Positions 11,904-22,150 are shown, numbered from the stretch's first letter. The stretch is DNA of 64,000 nt from Channallabes apus (GCA_030522415.1 CM060108.1:35708756-35772755), one strand, 5' to 3'. Notes: a model not told the origin generated them from the sequence alone. A program made the numbers and translations.

Positions 11904-12770
11904 TTAGATTCTATTGACTAGACCAGTTTCATTTAGGTACTTAAACAGACTTTTATATATTTTCCAGTTCATCTTCCCTAGTATGTTTTCTATTGTTGTT
12001 TCTACTCCTTCCTCCTGCATGGTTTCTCTGAGTTCCTGTCTTTCTTTGTCGTATCTTTTACAGTTTGTTAGTATGTGTGTTACTGTTTCTATTTGTCCAC
12101 AGTATTCACATTCACCAGTTGGGTGTTTGCCTATTACCTTAAGACTTTGGTTTAGTCCTGTTTGTCCTATTCTTAGCCTAGTTATGATGATCTCCTCTCC
12201 TCTGTTTCTGCCCCATACTTTCCCTCTTTTGATCTTTTTTTGGATTTGATGCATGTGTCTACCTGTTTCTCCTTCATCCCATCTTTCTTGCCATATTTTG
12301 TTTGTGTGTTCTTTAATTATTTTCTTAACTTCTGCTCTGCTTATTGGGATTTTTATTTGGACATTTTTACTTTTGAGTGCTTGTTTGGCGAGTTTATCTG
12401 CTTGTTCGTTTCCTCTTACACCTACGTGTGCTGGTACCCATAGAATAGTAATCCTCACCTCTTTATGGTATAATTCTGTTATTAATTGTAATATATTATG
12501 TAGGATGTCCTGTCTACATGGGTTTCCTGTTTCTAGACTGGTTATGGCCGACATGTTGTCAGATGCTATTATTGTCTCTCCTTGGTGATTCTTTTCCACC
12601 CATTTAAGTGCCATTTGTATTCCTAATAGTTCGGAGGTGTATACTGATAGTTGATCTGTTATTCTTTTTTTAGCTGATATTTTGTGTTGCGGGATGTAGA
12701 ACGCTGCCCCTGTTCGTCCCGTACCTGGGTCTTTGGAACCATCCGTGTATATTATTAATTTCTTTTTTTC
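11904..12770 (-). pseudogene. LINE ORF2: RNase H and C-terminal zinc region
   Basis: In its own frame from about 12,770 it reads IIYTDGSKDPGTGRTG, SELLGIQMALKW, IASDNMSAI and WVPAHVGVRGNEQADKLAK. These are the D-E-D-D/H positions of RNase H. A CEYCGQIETVTHILTNC motif follows, the usual Cys-His end of I-type elements. The domain is open, but it is separated from the RT frame by the A7 slip at about 12,765. Confidence 0.8.
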
Positions 12771-14955
12771 CTATTGTTTTAATATGATCTTGCACTATTA
12801 GGCAGCATGGAATGTGTGTTGGGTTGTCCTTAATTTTTAGTTTTAAGCTTACATCTACTGGTGGGGCTATCAGCTTCCATGGTGGGGTGTTGTGTAGTGG
12901 TACTGTGGGACTGATGTTGAGTTTATGGAGTCTGAGGCCTTTTGCTCTAGTGTCTCCTATCCATCCGAAGCTGTATATGTTAGTTTTGCTGTGTTCCCAG
13001 CATTCTTTAAGAATATTCTTTGTTGGATGTTCTTTATTATGCCCTTGTAGGTTAACCCAGTATGCCAAAAGTAGTTTTATTCTTCTTATTCTTGTCGGCA
13101 TTACTTCCTTTTCTACTTGCATAGCTGATACTGGGGATGTTTTGAAGGCCCCACAACAAACTCTTAAGGCTTGAGCTTGCATAGTGTCTAACTGTTTTAG
13201 GTTGGATTCTGCTGCTGACATGTATGCTAAGCACCCATAGTCTATAGTAGCTCTCATGAATGCATTGTATATGCTTACTAACGAGGCTCTGTTAGCTCCC
13301 CATGACTGTCCTGTAAGGCACCGCATTACGTTTATGATTTTATTGCATTTTTCTTTTATTTTCTTTATATGTGTTTTCCAGGTTAGCTTTTCGTCAAAGT
13401 ACATTCCTAGGTATTTGATTGTCTGTACTTGTTTTAGTTCTTGTTTGTATAGTTTTAGAGAGATATTCTTATGTCTCTTTGTAAAGCATATACTGTGTGT
13501 CTTTGTTAGAGATATCTTAAATCCCCATTTATTTGCCCATTTTTCTACCTCTTTTATTGCTTTCTGCATCTTGGTGTTAATGTATTCTATGTTCCTGCCT
13601 CTGATCCACAGTGCTCCGTCATCTGCATATAGTGATTTTCCTATTGTTTCTTCTACTCCATCAAATATGTCGTTTATCATGATGCTGAATAATATTGGGC
13701 TACACACGCTTCCTTGCGGGGTTCCGTTTTCTACTGTGTATTTTTTTGAGTATTCAGTACCCACTCTGACTTCTATTGTTCTATTTTCTAAAAAGTTCTT
13801 TATCCAATCATGCATTTTGCCTCTTATTCCTAATTTGTTTAGTTTGCATAGTAGACCTTCTTTCCATAGCATATCATACGCTTTTTCAATATCAAAGAAG
13901 ACTGCAATTACCTTCTCCTTATTTGTTTGTGCTTTTCTTATTTCAGATTCTAGATTTAATATTGCGTCCATAGTACTTCTTCCTTTTCTAAACCCATTTT
14001 GAAATGGTGATAGAAGTTTGTTTATTTCTAAGTAGTGTGTTAGTCTTTCTGTTACCATTCTTTCCATTGTCTTTCCTATTTGCGATGTGAGTGCAATTGG
14101 CCTGTAGTTAGTAGGGTCTGAGGCTTCTTTACCTGGTTTTAGTACTGGTATTATAGTGGCTAGTTTCCAGTCTTTGGGGATATTGCCTGTTTCCCATATT
14201 AAGTTGAAGAGTCTTAATATCTGTTGAATTGAGTTCTCAGTCATGTTCATAAGCATTTTGTAGCAGATGTTATCTCTTCCTGGTGTTGTTTGCCGTGCCC
14301 TTGTTGTTGCTTTTTTAAACTCATATATTGAGAATGGGAGGTCTAGTTCTTCTGTGTTGCTTTCCTTTCTTCTTATTTCCTTGTGTTGAATTATTGTGTT
14401 TTTCATATTCTCTCTCATATCGCTGGGTATGTTTTCTGAACTGTGTATGTTGACAAATGTCATGGCTAATGCCTCTGCTTTTTCTTTATTACTTATTGCA
14501 GTTCCTTTATTATACTGTAGCACTGGGACTTCATTTTTAGTATTTAAACCGTTCATTTTCCTTATCATTCTCCAGATGTTTGTTAGTTGTGTCTCTCTTC
14601 CTATTGTGTTGCAGTACTGTCTCCAGTGTGTGCGTTTTGCTGTTCTTATGTTTTTCCTGACTATCGCCTGTGCTTTCTTATATTGGATTAGTTTTTCTAG
14701 TGTATGTTGTTTTTTAAGTTGCTTGAATGCTTTATTTCTATTTTTGATTGCCTTGCTACAGTCTTCATTCCACCATGGTACGCATTTTCCTTTTCTCACG
14801 CCTTTGTTTTTTGGAATAGTTTTACATGCTGTTTGATTAATAATATTAGTTATTCTGTTTTTAAGTTCTTCTATTTCTGTTATACTTTTAAGTGATTCTT
14901 CCTCATATCTCGTGTCTATATTTTCTTTAAATTTCTCCCACTTAGCTTTCCCCAT
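12670..14955 (-). CDS. LINE ORF2: reverse transcriptase domain
   Basis: Open for 761 codons. RT landmarks in order are NYRPIALTSQIGKTMERMV, NGFRKGRSTMDAIL, the catalytic FFDIEKAYD, NGTPQGSVCSPILF and LYADDGALW (the ADD catalytic pair), then a thumb and connection. Before the RT lies a Lys/Arg-rich stretch with WWNEDCSKAIKNRNKAF, as in other LINEs. It copies the LINE RNA at the nicked target. An A7 run near 12,765 shifts frame into RNase H. Confidence 0.85.
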   Translation of the reverse strand: MGKAKWEKFKENIDTRYEEESLKSITEIEELKNRITNIINQTACKTIPKNKGVRKGKCVPWWNEDCSKAIKNRNKAFKQLKKQHTLEKLIQYKKAQAIVRKNIRTAKRTHWRQYCNTIGRETQLTNIWRMIRKMNGLNTKNEVPVLQYNKGTAISNKEKAEALAMTFVNIHSSENIPSDMRENMKNTIIQHKEIRRKESNTEELDLPFSIYEFKKATTRARQTTPGRDNICYKMLMNMTENSIQQILRLFNLIWETGNIPKDWKLATIIPVLKPGKEASDPTNYRPIALTSQIGKTMERMVTERLTHYLEINKLLSPFQNGFRKGRSTMDAILNLESEIRKAQTNKEKVIAVFFDIEKAYDMLWKEGLLCKLNKLGIRGKMHDWIKNFLENRTIEVRVGTEYSKKYTVENGTPQGSVCSPILFSIMINDIFDGVEETIGKSLYADDGALWIRGRNIEYINTKMQKAIKEVEKWANKWGFKISLTKTHSICFTKRHKNISLKLYKQELKQVQTIKYLGMYFDEKLTWKTHIKKIKEKCNKIINVMRCLTGQSWGANRASLVSIYNAFMRATIDYGCLAYMSAAESNLKQLDTMQAQALRVCCGAFKTSPVSAMQVEKEVMPTRIRRIKLLLAYWVNLQGHNKEHPTKNILKECWEHSKTNIYSFGWIGDTRAKGLRLHKLNISPTVPLHNTPPWKLIAPPVDVSLKLKIKDNPTHIPCCLIVQDHIKTIGKKEINNIHGWFQRPRYGTNRGSVLHPATQNIS

Positions 14956-15655
14956 CTTTGTATTTTATTTTCCTGCTCTTGTCTGTTGCTTACTCCTATT
15001 TTAATTAATATTGGATAATGGTCACTTCCCATTGTATTGTACTTTTGGGTTTTCCAAGTACATATTCCTGCAATTTCCTTTGACACTATTGTTAAGTCTA
15101 TTGCACTCTCTGTGTTATGTGTGCTGTTGTATCTGGTTCCCTCGCTATTGTTTATACATACTAGACCTTTATTTATTAAGAATTCCTCTACTACCTCCCC
15201 ATTTGTATCTGTTTCTCTGCTTCCCCAGAGTGTGTTGTGCACATTAAAGTCACCACACCATATAATGTGTTCTTCCCATTTTCCTATTATTTCTTCCAGT
15301 ATACTGTTATTTATTTTTTTACATGGATTGTAGTAGTTTACTATTGTTATGTTGTTTTCCTCTGTCCATACTTTGACTGTTATTGTTTCATGTTCATTTT
15401 TAGTTTCCACTATTTTATATTTAGTTCCTTCTTCTATTAGTATTGCTACTCCTCCTCCATTCCCTTTTTCTCTATCTTTCCTAATTGTTGTATAACCCAG
15501 TATCTTGAATTCCCATTTTGTTTTTAGCCATGTTTCTTGTATACATATAATTCGTGGTTTTTCTGGTTCATCTGCTATGAATTTTTTGAGTTCTTGTCCG
15601 TTAGCTATTAAGCTTCTTGCATTCCATTGTATTATCTTTATTTCTGGTTTATGTA
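14916..15655 (-). pseudogene. LINE ORF2: AP endonuclease domain
   Basis: Reads IIQWNARSLIANGQELKKFI, then QETWLKTKWEFKILGY, GGGVAILIEEG, WCGDFNVHNTLWGS and finally MGSDHYPILIKI. These are the conserved Asn, Glu, Asp-Asn and Asp-His positions of exonuclease/endonuclease/phosphatase LINE domains that nick the target. The first ~20 codons of the open frame belong to the inserted Tc1 (from 15,656). The frame ends at 14,916 after a one-base-type slip near 14,948, so endonuclease and RT are out of phase. Confidence 0.8.
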
Positions 15656-17276
15656 CAGTGGTGTGAAAAACTATTTGCCCCCTTCCTGATTTCTTATTCT
15701 TTTGCATGTTTGTCACACTTAAATGTTTCTGCTCATCAAAAACCGTTAACTATTAGTCAAAGATAACATAATTGAACACAAAATGCAGTTTTTAAATGAA
15801 GGTTTATGTTATTAAGGGAGAAAAAAAACTCCAAATCTACATGGCACTTTGTGAAAAAGTGATTGCCCCCCTTGTTAAAAAATAACTTAACTGTGGTTTA
15901 TCACACCTGAGTTCAATTTCTGTAGTCACCCCCAGGCCTGATTACTGCCACACCTGTTTCAATCAAGAAATCACTTAAATAGGAGCTACCTGACACAGAG
16001 AAGTAGACCAAAAGCACATCAAAAGCTAGACATCATGCCAAGATCCAAAGAAATTCAGGAACAAATGAGAACAAAAGTAATTGAGATCTATCAGTTTGGT
16101 AAAGGTTATAAAGCCATTTCTAAAGCTTTGGGACTCCAGCGAACCACAGTGAGAGCCATTATCCACAAATGGCAAAAACATGGAACAGTGGTGAACCTTC
16201 CCAGGAGTGGCCGGCCGACCAAAATTACCCCAAGAGCGCAGAGACAACTCATCCGAGAGGCCACAAAAGACCCCAGGACGACATCTAAAGAACTGCAGGC
16301 CTCACTTGCCTCAATTAAGGTCAGTGTTCACGACTCCACCATAAGAAAGAGACTGGGCAAAAACGGCCTGCATGGCAGATTTCCAAGGCGCAAACCACTT
16401 TTAAGCAAAAAGAACATTAAGGCTTGTCTCAATTTTGCTAAAAGACATTTCAATGATTGCCAAGACTTTTGGGAAAATACCTTGTGGACCGACGAGACAA
16501 AAGTTGAACTTTTTGGAAGGTGCGTGTCTCGTTACATCTGGTGTAAAAGTAACACAGCATTTCAGAAAAAGAACATCATACCAACAGTAAAATATGCTGG
16601 TGGTAGTGTGATGGTCTGGGGTTGTTTTGCTGCTTCAGGACCTGGAAGGCTTGAAGTGATAGATGGAACCATGAATTCTACTGTCTACCAATAAATCCTG
16701 AAGGAGAATGTCCGGCCATCTGTTCGTCAACTCAAGCTGAAGCGATCTTGGGTGCTGCAGCAGGACAATGACCCAAAAACACACCAGCAAATCCACCTCT
16801 GAATGGCTGAAGAAAAACAAAATGAAGACTTTGGAGTGGCCTAGTCAAAGTCCTGACATGAATCCTATTGAGATGTTGTGGCATGACCTTAAAAAGGCGG
16901 TTCATGCTAGAAAACCCTCAAATTAAGCTGAATTACAACAATTCTGCAAAGACGAGTGGGCCAAAATTCCTCCAGAGCGCTGTAAAAGACTCATTGCAAG
17001 TTATCGCAAACGCTTGATTGCAGTTATTGCTGCTAAGGGTGGCCCAACCAGTTATTAGGTTCAGGGGGCAATTACTTTTTCACACAGGGCCATGTAGGTT
17101 TGGATTTTTTTTTTCCCTAAATAATAAAACACCTCATTTAAAAACTGCATTTTGTGTTTACTTGTGTTATCTTTGACTAATAGTTAAATGTGTTTGATGA
17201 TCAGAAACATTTTGTGTGACAAACATGCAAAAGAATAAGAAATCAGGAGGGGGGCAAATAGTTTTTCACACCACTG
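15656..17276 (+). mobile_element. Tc1/mariner element, inactive
   Basis: 1,621 bp between TA duplications (15,654-55 and 17,277-78). Both ends begin CAGTGGTGTGAAAAACTATT, and the inverted repeats run for roughly 200 bp. The element sits at the junction of the endonuclease and the upstream part of the LINE, so it entered after the LINE did. Confidence 0.9.
16035..17058 (+). pseudogene. Tc1 transposase, three disabling changes
   Basis: Starts MPRSKEIQEQMRTKVIEIYQ, with paired-like helix-turn-helix domains (KAISKALGLQRTTVRAII) and the GRP-type linker (SGRPTKITPRAQ). The first catalytic Asp is in LWTDETKVELFG, the second in QQDNDP and the Glu in NPIEMLW, giving a DD34E triad. The frame is broken by an in-frame TAA at 16,692, a one-A insertion near 16,776 and a TAA at about 16,924. 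It can no longer make transposase, but its ends could still be moved in trans. Confidence 0.9.
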
Positions 17277-17330
17277 TATTGATTGCACTCTCATTTAATT
17301 TTTCATTGACTTTTTCCCAGCTTAGTCTGT

Positions 17331-18471
17331 CTATCCCCAGGTGTTTTTGGCTGCGTTCACTATGATCTTTATTTTCTCTGTTTTCTTGCTTGTCTGTGCG
17401 GTGCAGTTGATTATGTCTACCATGAAGAGCACAAAGTTGTTTTGGTTTACAATCAGAGTGTTTTCTTTAATTTGGCTACATCTAGTGTGTACCTCTTCTC
17501 TCTTTTCCCCGACCTTATCATTTTTCTTTGTTTCTCTTTCCTTGTTTGTAACTTTTAGTGCCTCTGCATATGTTATTCCTTGTTCTGTTCTAGTCTTCTG
17601 TACTTCCGCTGCTTTTTTTGCTAGCTTCACATCCCCTGTATGCTGCACTGTGTTCCCCTCCGCAATTACAGCATTTGAGTTTGGTTCCTGTTTCGCATTT
17701 TCCATATTCGTGTTCTCCTGCACATCTCCCACACCTTTGTTTTCCTCTGCATACCGCTTCAATATGCCCATATCTTTGGCATTTATAACATCTTAGCGGG
17801 GGCGGAATGTAAGGCTTAACCTCATAGCTCATGTACCCCACGAATACTCTATATGGTAGTTTACTTTCCTCAAATATCATTAATACTGACAGGCTATCGC
17901 ATCTCATCCCGTTTCTTGTGGTTTTTAATCTTTTAATTTCATTTATTTTCCCTCCTGATATGTTTTCCTTTATTACTTCAATTGTTACTGTTGTTGGTAT
18001 CCCCGTGATCACTCCCCGTGTCCTTCTTGCTTCTATTTGTACACTTTTGACTCTTTTCCCCTTAATTTCATTAATTTTATTTGCTTTTCCTTGCTGAGCT
18101 TTGTTCTTGCACATTATTAGTAGGGAGCCATTTCTTAATATTTTGGCGCTTTTAATATCTCCTATTAGTGTTGTTATTGTTTGTGTTATTTGTATTGGGT
18201 TCCAGTCTCTAAACGACGCTCCTTCCTGTGTTAGTTTCAGGATTACTTTATATTCTTCTTTTTGTCCTACATTTCCTGTTTTCCCTTGTCCTGCATCAGT
18301 TTCTTCCGAGTTAGATACCTCACTTATCTGTTGTTTTGGATGTTTGCGTTTTATTCCTTTCCTGTTTCTTTGTACTGTTTTCCACTCTTCCTCCTTCTCT
18401 TGTCCTTCCTCACTCTCTTCCATTTCACTTCCTGTATCATTCCTACATTCTGCCATCTTTTGTCCATTCAC
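17331..18471 (-). pseudogene. LINE ORF1: zinc-knuckle RNA-binding protein, one frameshift
   Basis: Starts MNGQKMAECRNDTGS, with an acidic/basic low-complexity N-terminus and a central folded region. It then has three cysteine knuckles: CYKCQRYGHIEAVC, CGRCAGEHEYGKC and CCNCGGEHSAAYRGC. These bind LINE RNA in the ribonucleoprotein. Just after the third knuckle, an A7 run near 17,618 changes frame. The tail (EVQKTRTEQGITYAEALKV...) continues in the other frame to a stop at 17,331. The tail may lead into ORF2 across the Tc1 insertion. Confidence 0.75.
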
Positions 18472-18503
18472 AGCCCAGTTGCTGCCCGCCGCCTCCCTCC
18501 ATG

Positions 18504-18516
18504 TGGCAACGAGATC
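18504..18516. repeat. LINE target-site duplication, right copy
   Basis: TGGCAACGAGATC, identical to 11,755-11,767, directly next to the 5' end of the minus-strand LINE. Confidence 0.85.
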
Positions 18517-18763
18517 GCGCTCTGCGCTTCCTTAAATGCCGGGAGAAATTAGTTTGTGAATGAGATGCCGGTGTGTAAAGTGGGCGGCCGTGTGTAAGAG
18601 CATGACAGATGGACGGAAAACACGAGCACGTGAGGGAGAAGGCATGACAGCGTGGGAAAAGAGGAGAAAAGACGGCGATTAGTGATGGAAACGTGACAGA
18701 TGCAGTGATGTAATGCTGATATGTACATTATAATATGAGAGGAAATCAGAAACCTCACTGTAC

Positions 18764-18790
18764 CTGCACACTGCTGAATCCTCTTCAGTT
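18764..18790 (-). CDS. finTRIM exon 6: 27-nt linker
   Basis: Flanked by 'ctttccacag' and GTACAGTG. It encodes ELKRIQQCA with the phase carried from exon 5 into exon 7. It is the usual mini-exon between coiled coil and PRY-SPRY in finTRIMs. Confidence 0.75.
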
Positions 18791-18912
18791 CTGTGGAAAG
18801 TAATTACGACAAAACATAACTTTTATTAAAAGGCAGATTGTGTAAAGTAATGTTTCATTTAATTAAAGCTAACAATAATAATCACCATCACTATTATATG
18901 AATAATTCTCAC

Positions 18913-19075
18913 CTGTTTCCTTTAACTTGTCATTGAGTGTTTTAGTGAGTTTCTCATTGAGAGTCTGCTGAAGCTGAGACAGAGCTGTCCTCACAGTGTC
19001 CTCACTCAGGTCAGTGTTAATACTGATCTCAGTCCAGTTCTTGGTGTGTGGAGGGCTGCACATGGAGGAGGAAAT
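18913..19075 (-). CDS. finTRIM exon 5
   Basis: 163 nt from an AG acceptor at 19,076 to the donor CAG|GTGAGA. It encodes ISSSMCSPPHTKNWTEISIN and a helical, Leu/Gln-rich end (LSQLQQTLNEKLTK). It forms the distal coiled coil. 'TLNDKLKETG' near the end looks like a partial internal repeat of 'TLNEKLTKT'. Confidence 0.8.
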
Positions 19076-19171
19076 CTACAGTAGATCAGGAGAGAGGAGA
19101 AATCCCTCAGCATGGTGAGTGTTGTTCTGTGATGTTCTGCATTGCCAGTGAGCAGAGAGAGGAACACTGAC

Positions 19172-19405
19172 CTGTAGGAGGTGGAGATGCTCCTCAGTGT
19201 GTGAGAGCTGCTCCAGCTCAGTGTCTCTCCTCTTTAGCACAGTGATTTCCTGCTCCAGCTCTTTAATGAGTCCTTCAGCCTGCCTCTCTGCTGCTTTCTG
19301 CTTCTCCTCCATCACCTCCAGCAGCTCAGCCTGACTTCTCTCAATGGAGCGAATCAGAGCAGTGAAGACTTCAACACTGTCTGCTTTCTCTTTCTCTATG
19401 TTTCT
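19172..19405 (-). CDS. finTRIM exon 4: coiled coil
   Basis: Exactly 234 nt, the size conserved in the TRIM family. It reads RNIEKEKADSVEVFTALIRS, then an uninterrupted helix rich in Glu, Lys and Gln, ending HTEEHLHLLQ. The coiled coil mediates antiparallel dimerisation in TRIM proteins. No stop or frameshift is seen. Confidence 0.85.
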
Positions 19406-19511
19406 CTAAAGGAGGAAAAATATTTTAACTTTCATCATATAACACTGAATAGTGAACTAATGTTTAATGCAGTCTCGACAATGAATAATACATTAATTAT
19501 TTTCCACACAC

Positions 19512-19607
19512 TTTGCTGAGCTCTGCTGAGTGTTTGATCTCTTGAATGTTCTTCAGTCGGTCCTGAATCATCTGCTGCACATCTGTCTGTGTTTTGCCCA
19601 GCTGAGT
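19512..19607 (-). CDS. finTRIM exon 3: 96-nt coiled-coil exon
   Basis: 96 nt between a CTCAG acceptor and GTGTGTGG donor, encoding TQLGKTQTDVQQMIQDRLKN and on to AELSK. The length and phase are those of the conserved TRIM 96-nt exon. Confidence 0.85.
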
Positions 19608-19747
19608 CTGAGAACAGAGCAGAAGACGAAATATTTTATTTGCACTAAATTTACATTGTCATGGAATTTGAACTCTCTACTTCTGCATAAATGTGTCTGC
19701 ATTTTCTATAATAATGTCTATAGCTGATGTTATTCAGTGTTCCTCAC

Positions 19748-20302
19748 CTTCCTCTCTCTGCTCTCCTCCTCTATAGTAACAGTGTTGTGATTCTTGTGGT
19801 CTCCTTCAGTGCAAAACTGACACACACACGTCTGATCGTCTCTACAGAACAGCTCCAGAGCTCTCTCATGTTTCTGGCATATGTAGTCCTCCAGGTTCTC
19901 CACAGGGTTTATTAGTTTGTGTTTCTTAAATTTGGGAACATGATTATGAGGTTCTAGATGGGATTTACACAAACTTGCACAACAATCCAGACAGGATTTC
20001 AGGGCCTTCAGCTTCTCTCCAGTGCAGGCATCACAAAGAACCTCAGGTTTGTCAGTAAGACTTTTCTTCTTGAAGTGATCTGCAACCTCTCTGTGTTATA
20101 TTAATCTTCAGTTCAGGTCTCTTGGTGAATTTCTCTTTACATAATGGACAGTAAGAGTGTTGACTCTTCTCCCAGCACTGTGTAAGGCAGCTCTTGCAGA
20201 AGTTGTGACCACATGGAGTGGTGACTGGATCAGTGAACACATCCAGACAGATCGAACACAGCAGCTGCTCTTCAGACAGGAGATCGCTGGAGTCACGAGA
20301 AA
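19748..20302 (-). pseudogene. finTRIM exon 2: RING and B-box, frameshifted
   Basis: The RING is complete: [16 protein letters not shown] and YCPLC spacing at the expected places. The B-box-type region has C..C (LCDACTGEKL), then LEPHNH, then YICQKHERALELFCRDDQTC and CQFCTEGDHKNH. Between the two, a GA-dinucleotide run at about 20,088-20,094 is 2 nt short of the family reading, so the RING frame ends after ITQR and the B-box continues in another frame. The donor is AAG|GTGAGG. The RING would recruit ubiquitin-loaded E2. Confidence 0.85.
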
Positions 20303-21151
20303 CTAAGTGTGATAGGAAAAGGTTACACATTGTTTATAAATAGTGTAGAAATACCGTAATTTGTCTCTACAGTACTTTGTCTCTATACAGTTCACTCCTG
20401 TAGTGTAGGTGAGAAAATCATAAGCCAGAATTTTTTACACATTTCCCTGTACTAATTAGAAATAAACACACTTTTTGGTGGTTATTAAGTGTTTAAATCA
20501 TCTTTGTAGAGCGCCTTCATTAATTTTGCAGCCCAATGTATTCATAAGTAACCTGTAGCTTTTACATAATAGACAAAAACACAGAAATACCTGCATTAAA
20601 AATAATAAATGACAGAGTGATTATAATACAAAATCTAGTGCTGTGTTTTAACAACACATTTTCATGAACAAAGTAAAACTTTTCTTTGTAGTTACTTTAC
20701 ATTAGTGTTTATTTTTAGATTACCATATTTTTGTAGGGTCTCTCAGATCTTTGGACTTTACCGTATATTTTCCTTTCATTATAATTTGTCCTGCATTACA
20801 GTATACATTTTACCTTACAATCATTTATTTGTCAACAATCATTAATTATTTTGTCACCGAATTATTGTACTATATAAATAATAATTAGTTTGACAAATCC
20901 TCCATAATCAGTGTCTATGCCTTTGTAAGATGTGTGTGCACTACACACACTTAATCTAAAAATGTCAACAGAAAACAATGAAACCATGTATTGAGATCAT
21001 GTTAATAAGAAAAAATAATTTGGCCAATATCTCTTAATAGTGACAATCTTTCTTAAATAATGTAACAGATCCATCGTACAGTACAAACTCTTGTGAATTA
21101 ATTGTAACTACAGAAACAGAAAACTTTTGATGTATAAACTGTATAACTTAC
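20303..21151 (-). other. finTRIM intron 1
   Basis: AT-rich intron of 849 nt with GTAAGT and TTAG ends. No insertion or other gene recognised in it. Confidence 0.7.
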
Positions 21152-21222
21152 ATGAATCTTGTTCTTCCATGTTCCTCCTTCTCCTTTTTTTTGGTGATGA
21201 AGATTCAGCCATTTACTTCCTC
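21152..21222 (-). CDS. finTRIM exon 1 with start codon
   Basis: ATG at 21,212 gives MAESSSPKKRRRRNMEEQDS, then the donor CAT|GTAAGT at 21,151. The exon ends in phase 1, which joins correctly to 'TT' at the start of exon 2 (...[11 protein letters not shown]). An upstream acceptor (ACACAG) at 21,223 implies a non-coding leader exon, probably near 21,930 where AGAG|GTAAAG could be a donor. The start and splice fit together, which decides this ATG. Confidence 0.75.
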
Positions 21223-22150
21223 CTGTGTTTTAACCTTTTCAGGAAAGAATTCACGTCATTCAGTTCAGACATGTAACAGTGTGAGGTGTAACTGATTAGT
21301 TGTTACTGATTAGTTAGACTCTGGTTGTCTACAGTGTTGAAATAAAGCAGTGACACTAAGTATTTACACTGTGGTACAAAGCACACACGCACACACACAC
21401 ACACACACACACTCCTCACTTATTACACAGAGATTGTAATAAACACAGAATTTCACTGATCATTCTCACAGCTCTCACAGTTTTCACAGTCTCCCTTTCA
21501 CACACACACACATACAAACCTGTATTTTTGTTATTTCATCTTAGCTTCTTTCAGCTTAGTTTAGCTACTATATTTGGTTAAATGTAATCATTAGACAGAA
21601 AGTATAATAATTGTATTGTAACTTGTGTTCATGCTGGAATCAGTTCAACACTTTCGACACGTTAGTAAACACAGTAACCTTTGACCGTATTTATTAGTTT
21701 TTCTGTCTTGATTAATCACTGATCATTAAGGACACGTGTTTAACAATGATTATAATCAGCTTGTATTTCAGTGTCAGTATTACAGCAGTGTTTAAGAGAC
21801 TCTGTCTCCGTCTGACATTGATAATGTTGTTAGCAGTTTATCCTGATAAATCACACACTGACAAAACCTCCAAACTATAAAGTACTATATAAACATCCAC
21901 AGATGTACATACCGTTACCTTTACCTCTTTTCAGGGAGAAAGAATTTACATTAACAAGTGAATATCCTGCAGTTAATTCTGAAAATTAATGTGAAAACAC
22001 GGCTGTCTCCTCGATAAGCTAACACCTTTCACTTTCACTTCAGTCACTTCCTTCTTCACCTCTCATTGATAAAGGGGCAGGTTTACATATGATCACAGTG
22101 CAGTGTGTCTCCACCTCTTCAGCTTCACTTCTGCTCATGTGTATTTATAT
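21223..22150 (-). promoter_or_regulatory. finTRIM upstream region
   Basis: Region between the first coding exon and the flanking mariner-like repeat. It has a possible leader-exon donor near 21,930, a (CA)n tract at 21,388-21,412 and the ISRE-like site. No other gene was recognised. Confidence 0.4.
22026..22040 (-). promoter_or_regulatory. Interferon-stimulated response element-like motif
   Basis: On the minus strand AAGTGAAAGTGAAAG contains GAAAGTGAAAG, matching the GAAANNGAAA core bound by IRF/STAT complexes. It lies about 0.8 kb upstream of the finTRIM start codon and near the putative leader exon. Many fish finTRIMs are interferon- or virus-induced, so the placement makes sense. Motif recognition only; no binding data. 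Confidence 0.6.

Larger units (their letters stand above)
11768..18503 (-). mobile_element. I/Nimb-type LINE with RNase H, nearly full length
   Basis: Minus-strand non-LTR retrotransposon of about 5.1 kb once the Tc1 insert is discounted. The order is ORF1 with CCHC knuckles, then ORF2 with AP endonuclease, reverse transcriptase and RNase H, then a 3'UTR ending in GAA repeats. A C-terminal RNase H together with zinc-knuckle ORF1 is typical of the I superfamily (Nimb in fish). A perfect 13-bp target duplication (TGGCAACGAGATC) flanks it at 11,755 and 18,504. The protein sequence is well kept apart from frameshifts at about 17,618, 14,948 and 12,765, two of them in A7 runs. Recent insertion is likely. 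Confidence 0.85.
11444..18698. mobile_element. Solo-LTR-like element, split by a LINE
   Basis: After removing the LINE, about 0.5 kb of GC-richer sequence remains (11,444-11,767 and 18,517-18,698). It starts TGTCAAGGCACG and ends ACGTGACA, giving the TG...CA ends and short inverted repeat of an LTR. The flanks are TATGC (11,439-11,443) and GATGC (18,699-18,703), a near 5-bp duplication. The paralogous intron at 7,630 reads 'gatgatgcagtgg' once, which is the empty site. A TATAAA-type box and poly(A)-like AATAAA (11,460) are present. No internal retroviral genes remain. A non-LTR reading (small DNA transposon) is possible but less likely. Confidence 0.6.
10163..21222 (-). pseudogene. finTRIM gene (RING, B-box, coiled coil, PRY-SPRY), frameshifted
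   Basis: Seven exons on the minus strand in the canonical fish finTRIM order: start exon, RING plus B-box, 96-nt and 234-nt coiled-coil exons, a 163-nt exon, a 27-nt linker and PRY-SPRY. All splice sites are GT-AG and the phases fit. FinTRIMs are cytoplasmic E3 ubiquitin ligases, many of them virus- and interferon-inducible. Two indels break the frame: a 2-nt loss in a GA run between RING and B-box (about 20,089) and a 1-nt loss in a G run in SPRY (about 10,345). The gene is either a young pseudogene or intact with two assembly errors. The last intron is swollen to 8 kb by nested insertions. Confidence 0.85.

Noticed and set aside
13256..14002. 248-codon plus-strand ORF
   Set aside because: Antisense shadow of the LINE reverse transcriptase; Phe/Leu/Ser-rich composition typical of antisense reading.
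16635..16820. Minus-strand ORF within Tc1
   Set aside because: Shadow of the transposase frame.
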